7,467 nucleotides of DNA from an uncultured Collinsella sp. (GCA_900556515.1 USPH01000062.1:1-7467); one strand, 5' to 3'. Shown: positions 1-6,631, counted from the first letter of the stretch. Made by a program: numbers and translations. The notes: generated by a model not told the origin, from the letters alone.

Positions 1-54
1 TTTTTTTCAAGCAGAAGACGGCATACGAGATCTGCGCATGTCTCGTGGGCTCGG
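1..54 (+). other. Illumina P7 / Nextera i7 index primer at contig end (artefact)
   Basis: This is not genomic DNA. Bases 8-31 match the Illumina P7 flow-cell sequence. Bases 32-39 (CTGCGCAT) sit where the 8-base i7 index belongs; from memory it fits Nextera XT index N722 in adapter orientation. Bases 40-54 (GTCTCGTGGGCTCGG) are the 3' end of the Nextera i7 index PCR primer. The T-run at 1-7 fits the T linker of the flow-cell oligo, or read-through past the template. The transposon mosaic-end sequence that should follow in a tagmented fragment is absent. The primer therefore seems to have annealed directly to a genomic GGGCTCGG in Walker A codons. Bases from about 47 to 54 may be shared by primer and genome, so only sequence from 55 on is certainly genomic. 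Confidence 0.96.
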
Positions 55-758
55 GCAAGAGCTCGCTTGTGCAGCTGATTGCGCGCCTGTACGACGCCAC
101 CGAAGGCGCCGTGCTTGTGGGCGGACGCGACGTGCGCGACTACGACCTCGCGACTCTACGCGACGCTGTGGGCATTGTGCTGCAAAAGAATGTGCTGTTT
201 ACGGGTACCGTGCGCGAGAACCTGCAGTGGGGCAATCCGCAGGCGTCGGACGATGAACTCCTCGCGGCTTGCCGCGCGGCGTGCGTGGACGAGTTCCTTG
301 ATCGCATCGGCGGGCTGGACGGCGAGTTGGGCCAAGGCGGCGCTGGTGTTTCGGGTGGCCAGAAGCAACGTCTGTGCATCGCGCGCACGCTGCTCAAGCA
401 TCCGCGCGTGCTCATTTTTGATGACTCCACCAGCGCGGTCGATATGGCGACCGACGCAAAGATTCGCGAGCACATCGCTCGGATTCCCGATGCGACCGTG
501 CTCATCATCGCCCAGCGCATCGCGAGTGTCATGGATGCCGATCGCATTGTGGTATTGGACGACGGTCGTGTCCACGGCGTGGGCACGCACGAGGAACTGC
601 TAGCGGGCGACAACATATACCAGGAGATTTACGCCTCGCAGATGGAGTTTGCGGGGAACGCGGACGCCGGCGATGGCAACGACGGTGGCTGCGCGAATGA
701 TCCGTTTTCCTCTGTCGCATGCGGATCACCCTTGGAAGGGGGTGAGCGCCATGCCTAA
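45..758 (+). CDS. ABC exporter subunit, degenerate-site half (5' truncated, NBD only)
   Basis: C-terminal nucleotide-binding domain of a membrane ABC exporter subunit. The transmembrane half is missing because the contig ends in adapter. The frame is open to base 3, and the GTG at 45 is adapter, not a real start. Counting from 45, Walker A is GSGKSS (2-7), Q-loop Gln 47, signature VSGGQ (102-106), Walker B VLIFDD (122-127), D-loop SAVD (130-133) and H-switch IAQRI (Gln 157). The catalytic Glu is Asp 127 and the switch His is Gln. These are the hallmarks of the degenerate ATP site in heterodimeric exporters such as TM287/TM288 and BmrC/BmrD. A Gly/Asp-rich tail follows from about residue 204. 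The stop overlaps the next gene by 8 nt, so the two are co-translated partners. The transported substrate cannot be told. Confidence 0.9.
   Translation: MGSGKSSLVQLIARLYDATEGAVLVGGRDVRDYDLATLRDAVGIVLQKNVLFTGTVRENLQWGNPQASDDELLAACRAACVDEFLDRIGGLDGELGQGGAGVSGGQKQRLCIARTLLKHPRVLIFDDSTSAVDMATDAKIREHIARIPDATVLIIAQRIASVMDADRIVVLDDGRVHGVGTHEELLAGDNIYQEIYASQMEFAGNADAGDGNDGGCANDPFSSVACGSPLEGGERHA
736..745 (+). promoter_or_regulatory. Ribosome binding site of the second ABC gene
   Basis: AAGGGGGTGA differs by one base from the full anti-16S complement AAGGAGGTGA and ends 5 nt before the ATG at 751. It lies inside the last codons of the upstream gene. It decides the start at 751 over the longer in-frame possibility at 649, which has no such site and would add 34 residues lacking family similarity. 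Confidence 0.8.
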
Positions 759-2649
759 GACCGCAGCCCAAGCACGCCCGGCCGACCTCAAGCGCACTGT
801 GCGTCGCTTGCTCTCCTACATGGGGCATGCCAAGTTCTCGTTGCTCGCGGTGGGCGTGCTCGCCTCCGTCGCCGCCATCGCGAGCCTCGCCGGCACCTAC
901 ATGGTGCGCCCCATCGTTAACGGTTTGGCCACGGGCGGGGAGGAACTGCTTGCCAAGCAGGTCATCCTGACGGCGATCATCTACGCTGCGGGCGTGCTCT
1001 CGGCCCTGGGCTACTCGCAGATTATGGTGCGCGCGGCCCAACACGTGGTGTCCGATATTCGCCGCGACCTGTTCGCGCACATCCAGACGCTGCCGCTCAG
1101 TTATTTTGACAGCACGCGCTCGGGCGACATCATGAGTTTTTTCACCAACGACGTCGACACCGTCTCCGAGGCGCTCAACAACAGCTTTGCCAACGTGATT
1201 CAGGCCGTCATTCAGGTTGTGGGCACCACGGCTATGCTCATCATCCTTAACTGGCAGCTCACGATTATCACACTCGTGTGCGATGCGGCCATTGTGCTGT
1301 ATGCGCGCTACTCGGGCGCGCGCTCTAAGCGTTTCTTTGCTGCCCAGCAGGCATCGCTTGGCGACCTGGACGGATATATCGAAGAAATGGTCTCAGGCCA
1401 AAAGGTCATCAAGGTCTTTAACCGTGAGGCAGCGAATGTCGCCGGCTTCACCTGCCGCAACGACGAGCTTCGCCGCACCGGTACCGCCGCCGTGAGCTAT
1501 GCCAACTCCATGGTGCCCATGACCGTCGTGATTGGCTACGTCAACTACGCCATCGTTGCCGTGGCGGGCGGCATGCTCTGCATCAAGGGGCTCGCCGACG
1601 TGGGTGCGCTCGCGAGCTACCTGGTCTTTGTGCGCCAGGCGGCCATGCCCATCAACCAGTTTACGCAGCTGGGCAACTTCTTACTCAACGCGCTGGCCGG
1701 TGCCGAGCGCCTGTTTGCCGCCATGGACCTTAAGCCCGAGGTGGACGAGGGCCGCGTGGAGCTGGTGCAGACGGGCGACGCGGCGTGGGCGTGGAAGATT
1801 CCCGAGGGCCAGGGTGTGGGCACGTACGGGCATCTGCACGACGTGGCCGCCGTTGATGAATCGGGTCGTGCGGTGGCTGCCGACGGTACCGAGCTTGTTA
1901 CCGGCCTCGTCCCGCTCGCCGGCGACGTGCGCTTCCATGCCGTGGACTTTTCCTACGTGCCGGGCACGCGCGTGCTCACGGATCTCAACCTGTTTGCCAA
2001 GCCGGGGCAAAAGATCGCCTTTGTTGGCTCGACGGGCGCCGGAAAGACGACCATCACCAACCTCATCAACCGCTTCTACGAGGTCGATGACGGCGAGATC
2101 ACGTACGACGGTATCGACGTCAAGCATATCGCCAAGGCCAGCCTGCGCGGGTCGCTCGGCATTGTGCTACAGGATACGCATCTGTTTAGCGGCACCATTG
2201 CGCAGAACATCCGCTTTGGCAAGCTCGACGCGACCGACGAGGAAGTGCGCGCCGCTGCCGAGGCCGCCTGCGCCGACTCGTTTATCCGCCGCTTGCCGCA
2301 AGGTTACGACACGCTCGTGACCGCGGACGGTGCCAACCTGTCACAGGGCCAGCGCCAGCTGCTCGCCATCGCGCGCGTGGCCGCGGCCGATCCGCCGGTG
2401 CTCATCTTGGACGAGGCCACGAGCTCCATCGACACGCGCACCGAAAAGCTCATCGAGCGCGGCATGGACCGTATCATGCGCGGACGCACCACGTTTATGA
2501 TCGCGCACCGCCTGTCCACGGTCCGCGACGCCGATGCGATCATGGTCCTCGAACACGGCCGCATCATCGAGCGCGGCACGCACGAAGAGCTGCTCACCCA
2601 GCACGGCGAGTACTGGCAGCTGGCGCATGGCTTAAAAGAGTTGGATTAA
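751..2649 (+). CDS. ABC exporter subunit, canonical catalytic half (TMD-NBD)
   Basis: Complete 632-aa half-transporter that should pair with the preceding gene product to export an unknown substrate across the cytoplasmic membrane. About six hydrophobic helices lie between residues 28 and 300 (around 30-47, 70-90, 150-167, 170-187, 255-275 and 283-298). The NBD starts near 391: Walker A GSTGAGKTT (426-434), Q-loop Gln 474, signature LSQGQ (530-534), Walker B VLILDE (550-555, catalytic Glu 555), D-loop SSID and H-switch His 586. The LSQGQ signature, with Gln in place of the first Gly, is the TM288-type variant; it faces the degenerate Walker site of the partner. The link between TMD and NBD (about 333-390) is long and includes a segment rich in Gly, Asp and Val with no ABC motif. 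The start ATG overlaps the upstream stop (ATGCCTAA). Confidence 0.95.
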   Translation: MPKTAAQARPADLKRTVRRLLSYMGHAKFSLLAVGVLASVAAIASLAGTYMVRPIVNGLATGGEELLAKQVILTAIIYAAGVLSALGYSQIMVRAAQHVVSDIRRDLFAHIQTLPLSYFDSTRSGDIMSFFTNDVDTVSEALNNSFANVIQAVIQVVGTTAMLIILNWQLTIITLVCDAAIVLYARYSGARSKRFFAAQQASLGDLDGYIEEMVSGQKVIKVFNREAANVAGFTCRNDELRRTGTAAVSYANSMVPMTVVIGYVNYAIVAVAGGMLCIKGLADVGALASYLVFVRQAAMPINQFTQLGNFLLNALAGAERLFAAMDLKPEVDEGRVELVQTGDAAWAWKIPEGQGVGTYGHLHDVAAVDESGRAVAADGTELVTGLVPLAGDVRFHAVDFSYVPGTRVLTDLNLFAKPGQKIAFVGSTGAGKTTITNLINRFYEVDDGEITYDGIDVKHIAKASLRGSLGIVLQDTHLFSGTIAQNIRFGKLDATDEEVRAAAEAACADSFIRRLPQGYDTLVTADGANLSQGQRQLLAIARVAAADPPVLILDEATSSIDTRTEKLIERGMDRIMRGRTTFMIAHRLSTVRDADAIMVLEHGRIIERGTHEELLTQHGEYWQLAHGLKELD

Positions 2650-2698
2650 CCCGTTCGAGCACGATGCTTTGGCCCCTCCATGCCCCTCACCTCGCCTC

Positions 2699-2763
2699 AA
2701 ACCATCACAACATTCGACGTTTTTTGCCAAAATCGGGAAAAGCATCGAATGTTGTGATGGTTT
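2699..2763 (+). repeat. Palindromic repeat family A, copy 1
   Basis: Perfect inverted repeat. The left arm AAACCATCACAACATTCGA (2699-2717) is the exact reverse complement of 2745-2763, around an asymmetric 27-base loop (2718-2744) with T-runs then A-runs. Two more copies with identical arms are at 3941-4006 and 6736-6800. It starts 49 bases after the second ABC gene stops. The right arm runs into TTTTT (2761-2765), so the hairpin might also act as a terminator. I do not recognise it as a named repeat. Confidence 0.93.
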
Positions 2764-2765
2764 TT
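2699..2765 (+). terminator. Possible terminator of the ABC operon (family A hairpin)
   Basis: A 19-bp stem followed by a T-run just after the ABC exporter genes. The stem is AT-rich at its base and three of the Ts belong to the arm, so this is weaker than a classic intrinsic terminator. No other hairpin lies in 2650-2864. Confidence 0.35.
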
Positions 2766-2854
2766 CTGCCACTCGATCGGGTGGAATCGCTTTCTTGCGC
2801 ACGAAGGTGTGCGGACCCGTGGGCAGGGGAATAAGGTTGGTTATCCGACTCCAT

Positions 2855-2860
2855 TGGAGG
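2855..2860 (+). promoter_or_regulatory. Ribosome binding site of the nuclease-like gene
   Basis: TGGAGG ends 4 nt before the ATG at 2865 and supports that start. I see no convincing -35/-10 pair in the 100 bases between the family A repeat and this site. Confidence 0.65.
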
Positions 2861-2864
2861 GCTC

Positions 2865-3902
2865 ATGGACCTGCCGATCGTCCTGTCCCATAAGACTGCC
2901 TGGCTGTACCACAACGTGGCGCGCCCGTCCGAGCCGCTCTCGCGAGCAAGCAGCCTATACGATGAGGACTCGATTGCCGACGAGGCGGAGCCGACTGCGA
3001 GCCTGCCCAAATTGGGACTCGATGCCAAGGGGCTGAGGGCTTCAACGGCAGTTGGTATCGTTACCGACTATCTGGTCTCGCTTGGTATTCCACGAGAAGA
3101 GCTCGATTATATCGACACACTCGTCAACTTTGATTTTGAGCGCTCGACGCCGGCTGGATTTAGGTGCCACGTGTTTGGAGCGCCGGTACCTCCAGACCAT
3201 CTTATCGAGGTGGCAGAGGGCCTTCTGGTGGTTGATGAGGCCATGTGCTTTGTCCAAGCGGGTTCGTGGATGAGCGAGCCCGAGCAGCTGGAATACGGCT
3301 ACGAAATCTGCGCCCGATACCATTTGAATCATCTGTCGACGGACGATTACATCGAGATGGGGCAGAGGTATACCGTTGCCGACTTGATCGCTTATTGCGA
3401 TGAGAATCGATCTCGTCAGGGGGCTACACGTGCGGCTGCCGTGCTCAGACGTGTGCACGATGGCGCGCGGTCGCCCATGGAGACGGCCGCCGCAATCATG
3501 TTCGTCGCGAAGCGTTCCCAGGGCGGGCTCGGGTACACCAGGGTCGAGCTCAACCATCGGGTCGATGTTCCCAACGAATTCAAATATCTCGCTAAGGCTG
3601 GGTATTTCGAGATCGACGTATATGCGCCTGCGAGCGGCACGGGGATTGAATACAACGGCTCGGGCCATCTTGATAAGCAGCGCAGTGCGTCGGACGCGGA
3701 GCGTATGACCGTGCTGAGCGCACTGGGCTTTAGGATGATCGTCCTCACTGGGACTCAGTTTGCCCATCAGCTGCAATTGCACCGGGCGATGAATGCCATT
3801 GCGCTCGCTATGGGCCTCAAGTGCGACCGAAGCGAGGTGTTTCAGAAACGGCAGAATGACCTGCGAGAATTCGTGATTCGGCACTGGGACGGCGGTCTTT
3901 AG
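2865..3902 (+). CDS. Uncharacterised protein with C-terminal PD-(D/E)XK / DUF559-like core
   Basis: A 345-aa soluble protein of unknown function, without signal peptide or membrane helix. The N-terminus (LSHKTAWLYHNVARP, 7-21) resembles the openings of AbiEi-like and related coriobacterial hypothetical proteins. The middle (about 100-150, with PVPPDHL and EYGYEIC) resembles a segment I recall from the same hypothetical families. The C-terminal 200-315 region fits a DUF559/Vsr-like restriction-endonuclease fold: SPMET (Glu 206), FEIDVY (Asp 251), IEYNG (Glu 262), His 268, then D277/R280 and a hydrophobic LGFRMIVLTG strand. These are candidate catalytic residues inferred from pattern only. The gene stands alone between two family A palindromes and uses clearly more AT-rich codons than its neighbours, which suggests acquisition. 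It could be an antitoxin-like or defence-related protein, or a repeat-associated nuclease. Confidence 0.8.
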   Translation: MDLPIVLSHKTAWLYHNVARPSEPLSRASSLYDEDSIADEAEPTASLPKLGLDAKGLRASTAVGIVTDYLVSLGIPREELDYIDTLVNFDFERSTPAGFRCHVFGAPVPPDHLIEVAEGLLVVDEAMCFVQAGSWMSEPEQLEYGYEICARYHLNHLSTDDYIEMGQRYTVADLIAYCDENRSRQGATRAAAVLRRVHDGARSPMETAAAIMFVAKRSQGGLGYTRVELNHRVDVPNEFKYLAKAGYFEIDVYAPASGTGIEYNGSGHLDKQRSASDAERMTVLSALGFRMIVLTGTQFAHQLQLHRAMNAIALAMGLKCDRSEVFQKRQNDLREFVIRHWDGGL

Positions 3903-3940
3903 GGGCGCTTTGGTCCTTCTGCGGGGTGCCGTGGGCAGGC

Positions 3941-4006
3941 AAACCATCACAACATTCGACGTTTTTCGCAAAAAAACGGGAAAAGCATCGAATGTTGTGA
4001 TGGTTT
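3941..4006 (+). repeat. Palindromic repeat family A, copy 2
   Basis: Same perfect 19-bp arms as copy 1 (3941-3959 and 3988-4006) around a 28-base loop (3960-3987). The loop is similar to but not identical with that of copy 1: both open with CGTTTTT and end CGGGAAAAGCA, so both copies have the same orientation. It begins 38 bases after the stop of the nuclease-like gene, so that gene sits between two direct copies of the palindrome. Confidence 0.93.
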
Positions 4007-4092
4007 GTATGCTGAGGATGGGCTTGGAAAGTCTGTTTTGCTCGAAGTGACCCGTCCTGTCGTACGAGTGTCGGCATGACTCTCTCGTGGGG

Positions 4093-4098
4093 TATTAT
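4093..4098 (+). promoter_or_regulatory. Possible -10 box of the moaA promoter
   Basis: TATTAT stands out in the GC-rich leader, 40 bases before the moaA start and downstream of the family A repeat. No good -35 box is visible 16-18 bases upstream, so this is tentative. The 132-base leader (4007-4138) does not show an obvious molybdenum cofactor riboswitch. Confidence 0.3.
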
Positions 4099-4124
4099 GT
4101 TTTCCGAAGAATAAAACGCCGCGT

Positions 4125-4133
4125 GAGGGGAGG
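4125..4133 (+). promoter_or_regulatory. Ribosome binding site of moaA
   Basis: The purine run GAGGGGAGG ends 5 nt before the GTG at 4139. It supports this GTG as the start rather than the ATG at 4158, which lies in another frame. Confidence 0.6.
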
Positions 4134-4138
4134 GCTGC

Positions 4139-5194
4139 GTGGACGGGCACGTGCAACATGACGGCTTTGGCCGCGACATTAACTACCTGCGCATTGCCGT
4201 TACCGACAAGTGCAATTTCCGCTGCATCTATTGCATGCCGGCCGATGGCGTGGCGCCCCGTGCACACGACGAGCTGCTCAGCGCCGAGGAAATCGCCCGC
4301 TTTGTGCGCTTGGTGGCGGGGGAGGGCATTCGCCGCATACGCCTGACGGGTGGCGAGCCGCTGGTCAGCCGCCGTATCATCCCGCTCATTCGCGACATCC
4401 GTGCGATTCCGCAGATCGAGGACATCTCGCTCACCACCAACGGCGCCCTGCTGCCCAAGCTGGCACCGCAGCTCAAAGATGCCGGGCTTAACCGCGTCAA
4501 CATTTCGCTCGACACACTCGACCCCGAGCTGTTTGGAAAGATCACGCGCCTGGGTCGACTCGAGCAGACCATGGCTGGCATCGACGCGGCACTGGCTTGG
4601 GGCTTTGAGCCCGTTAAGGTCAACTGCGTGATCGTCCGCCGCCTCAACCAGGACGTGGCGGCCCTCGCGCGGCTCACGGTCGACCGCCCCATTCACCTGC
4701 GCTTTATCGAATACATGCCCATTGGCGACGAACGTACGAGCTCACATTGTGCTGTAGACCCTCACGCGCCCGCGCTCAATCCCGAGCTGTGGGACGCGAG
4801 CGACACCGTGCGGAGTGACGAGCTGCGGGCGCGCATCAATGCCGGGGCAGCCGCGGCGGGGCTGGGCGAGCTCGAGCCGCTCGGCATCAACGACGCTCCT
4901 GCCGGCGCGGGCCCTGCGCGCTATTGGCACTTTCCTGGCGCGACGGGAACGGTCGGTTTCATTAGCGCCATGTCCAACCATTTTTGTGCGAATTGCAACC
5001 GTCTGCGCCTGACGGCCGATGGCAACGTGCGTCTGTGCCTGTTCAGTGATGCCGAGTATTCGGTGCGCGACGCCCTGCGCCGTGGTGATGATATGCAGGT
5101 ACTTTCGATTTGGCGCGATGCCGTGGCCCACAAACCGCAGGAACACGCGATAATTGAGGGCACGCAACGATTTATGTCCCAAATCGGAGGATGA
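4139..5194 (+). CDS. moaA: GTP 3',8-cyclase MoaA
   Basis: Radical SAM enzyme for the first step of molybdenum cofactor synthesis, converting GTP to 3',8-cyclo-7,8-dihydro-GTP in the cytoplasm. It has 351 aa, close to family length, with a GTG start. The N-terminal cluster motif CNFRCIYC places Cys 25, 29 and 32 for the SAM-binding [4Fe-4S] cluster, and TGGEP (70-74) is the SAM-contact motif. The C-terminal cluster that binds GTP has Cys 283, 286 and 300 in FCANCNRLR and VRLCLF. Arg 18, 288 and 290 match the GTP-contacting arginines known from the S. aureus enzyme. The chain ends in the Gly-Gly tail (350-351) needed for catalysis in characterised MoaA. All key residues are present. It is followed after 4 nt by the moaC-mobB gene, which uses its product. 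Confidence 0.96.
   Translation: MDGHVQHDGFGRDINYLRIAVTDKCNFRCIYCMPADGVAPRAHDELLSAEEIARFVRLVAGEGIRRIRLTGGEPLVSRRIIPLIRDIRAIPQIEDISLTTNGALLPKLAPQLKDAGLNRVNISLDTLDPELFGKITRLGRLEQTMAGIDAALAWGFEPVKVNCVIVRRLNQDVAALARLTVDRPIHLRFIEYMPIGDERTSSHCAVDPHAPALNPELWDASDTVRSDELRARINAGAAAAGLGELEPLGINDAPAGAGPARYWHFPGATGTVGFISAMSNHFCANCNRLRLTADGNVRLCLFSDAEYSVRDALRRGDDMQVLSIWRDAVAHKPQEHAIIEGTQRFMSQIGG
5186..5191 (+). promoter_or_regulatory. Ribosome binding site of moaC-mobB, inside moaA
   Basis: GGAGGA ends 7 nt before the ATG at 5199 and at the same time encodes the last two glycines of MoaA. It fixes the start at 5199 and excludes the upstream in-frame ATG at 5154, which lies inside moaA. Confidence 0.75.
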
Positions 5195-5198
5195 TCAT

Positions 5199-6506
5199 AT
5201 GGCCAAGAGCAGGTACGCCGATGCCACCAAGGCCGCTCGCAGGGCCGCGATGTCTGCCCACAAAGCCACGGCTGCGGCGAATGCTGGTAACGCCGACGCG
5301 TCCGCGCAGCCGTCTGCCAGCGCTGCCACCGAGCCCGCCCGCGACGCCCGTCGTGACGAGTTGACGCACGTGGACGCCAAGGGCGAGGTACGCATGGTTG
5401 ACGTGTCCGACAAGGCCGAGACCCATCGCATTGCCATCGCCGAGGGTACCATCCTCATGCATCCCGAGACGCAGGCCATGGTGCTGCAGGACCGCGCCAA
5501 AAAGGGCGACGTGCTTGCCTGCGCGCGCGTGGCGGGCATCATGGCCATCAAACGCACGAGCGACATCATCCCCATGTGCCATCCGCTGCTCATTACCAAG
5601 AGCAAGTGCGACATTGCGCCCATCGCTCCGGCGGGGACGCCGGCCGAGGACGTGCCCGAGGGCTGGGCGCCGGCGCGCGCGGACGGGCAGGTTGGCTTTC
5701 ACGTACTGGTTACGGCCGGCGTGACGGGCAAGACGGGTATCGAGATGGAGGCCCTGACCGGCGCGAGTGCCGCGTGTCTGACCATCTACGACATGTGCAA
5801 GGCCGTCGATCGCGGCATGGAGATCGTCGACGTGCGCCTGCTGCACAAGGAGGGCGGCCGCTCGGGCATGTGGGACCGCGCCGAGCGTCAGGCCGCTGCC
5901 GTTGAGGCCGTGGCCGCTGACGGTGCCGCGCCCGCGAGCGCACCCGTCGCCGTCGCGCCCGCAGCTCCGGCACCGGCCGTCCCCGCGATCGCGTTTATCG
6001 GCTACCAAAACTCGGGCAAGACCACACTTGTCGAGAAGGTCATCGCCGAGCTCACCCGCCGCGGCCTGCGCGTGGGTTCGCTCAAGCATCATGGGCATCA
6101 CGGCTTTGATATCGATGTGCCCGCTAAGGACACCTGGCGCCATCACCAGGCCGGATCCAAGCACGTGGGCCTCATCTGCGCCACGCGCTGGGCGGAGTAC
6201 GCCGATACGCGCGAGGAGGACGAGATGCCCGCGCGCGAGCTGCTGTCGCGTTACAACGATGTCGATGTGGTGATCATCGAGGGCTACAAGACCGAGGGCT
6301 TCGACAACATCGTGGTCGCGCGCTCCGGTGTCGACCGTCTGCGCGGCAAGAGCTCGCTCGACCTGGTCGACGGTCACACCCTGGCCCTTGCCTGCAACGA
6401 AGCCCTGGCACGCCAGGCGTTCGATGCCGGCTTTGCGACCCGAGCCATCAACATCAACGACGCCCGAGCCATCTGCGATCTCATCCAAGACCACCTTCAG
6501 GCTTGA
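5199..6506 (+). CDS. moaC-mobB: MoaC-MobB fusion: cyclic pyranopterin monophosphate synthase + MGD synthesis GTP-binding protein
   Basis: A 435-aa fusion of two molybdenum cofactor proteins. Residues 1-53 are an Ala-rich, low-complexity extension. MoaC spans about 54-228 and converts the MoaA product to cyclic pyranopterin monophosphate. It shows MVDVSDK (66-72), MCHPL (126-130), GKTGIEMEALTGAS (177-190) and IYDMCKAV (196-203); by comparison with E. coli MoaC Lys 51, Asp 128 and Lys 131, the catalytic residues are Lys 102, Asp 198 and Lys 201. An Ala/Pro-rich linker (about 230-262) leads to MobB (263-435), a P-loop GTPase-like helper of guanine dinucleotide cofactor formation, with Walker A GYQNSGKTT (268-276), the MobB motif KHHGHHGFDID (296-306) and VIIEGYK (358-364). 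Both halves look intact. It is translationally close to moaA. No MobA, MoeA or MoaE gene is in the window. Confidence 0.94.
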   Translation: MAKSRYADATKAARRAAMSAHKATAAANAGNADASAQPSASAATEPARDARRDELTHVDAKGEVRMVDVSDKAETHRIAIAEGTILMHPETQAMVLQDRAKKGDVLACARVAGIMAIKRTSDIIPMCHPLLITKSKCDIAPIAPAGTPAEDVPEGWAPARADGQVGFHVLVTAGVTGKTGIEMEALTGASAACLTIYDMCKAVDRGMEIVDVRLLHKEGGRSGMWDRAERQAAAVEAVAADGAAPASAPVAVAPAAPAPAVPAIAFIGYQNSGKTTLVEKVIAELTRRGLRVGSLKHHGHHGFDIDVPAKDTWRHHQAGSKHVGLICATRWAEYADTREEDEMPARELLSRYNDVDVVIIEGYKTEGFDNIVVARSGVDRLRGKSSLDLVDGHTLALACNEALARQAFDAGFATRAININDARAICDLIQDHLQA

Positions 6507-6623
6507 CGCTGCGCTGGCCCCAAGCACCCCATCTCGCCCCTCAAGCCGTCGCTCGCGTACCAAAGTACGCGTCGCTCCTCTTTCGGGGCGACCTGGGGCA
6601 CTTGGAACCGGCTCGCTGCGCTG
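6507..6623. repeat. Family D: large imperfect inverted repeat with central hairpin, flanked by direct repeats
   Basis: Directly after the moaC-mobB stop. Arms 6516-6540 and 6585-6609 are inverted repeats matching at about 19 of 25 positions. Between them is a perfect hairpin CGCGTAC-CAAA-GTACGCG (6554-6571). The same 10 bases, CGCTGCGCTG, occur on both sides (6507-6516 and 6614-6623), like a target duplication, although the left copy shares its last base with the arm. No protein fits. It may be a small non-autonomous element, or an RNA structure at the end of the moa transcript. Confidence 0.6.
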
Positions 6624-6631
6624 CCATAACA

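Noticed and set aside
45..47. GTG at 45 as a genuine start codon of the first ABC gene
   Set aside because: It lies inside the primer sequence and would begin the protein at Walker A, without the membrane domain.
649..750. Longer start for the second ABC gene
   Set aside because: The extra 34 residues overlap the first gene by over 100 bases, lack a ribosome binding site and are not family-like; the ATG at 751 has a near-perfect site.
3042..3971. 309-codon minus-strand frame opposite the nuclease-like gene
   Set aside because: It is antisense to a gene with a good ribosome binding site and recognisable motifs, and begins within the family A palindrome.
2650..4010. Target-site duplication around the repeat-nuclease-repeat unit
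   Set aside because: The bases just outside 2699 and 4006 show no shared direct repeat beyond the palindrome arms themselves.
4007..4138. Molybdenum cofactor riboswitch before moaA
   Set aside because: The leader is only 132 bases and I cannot find the paired elements of that riboswitch class; a covariance-model search would decide.
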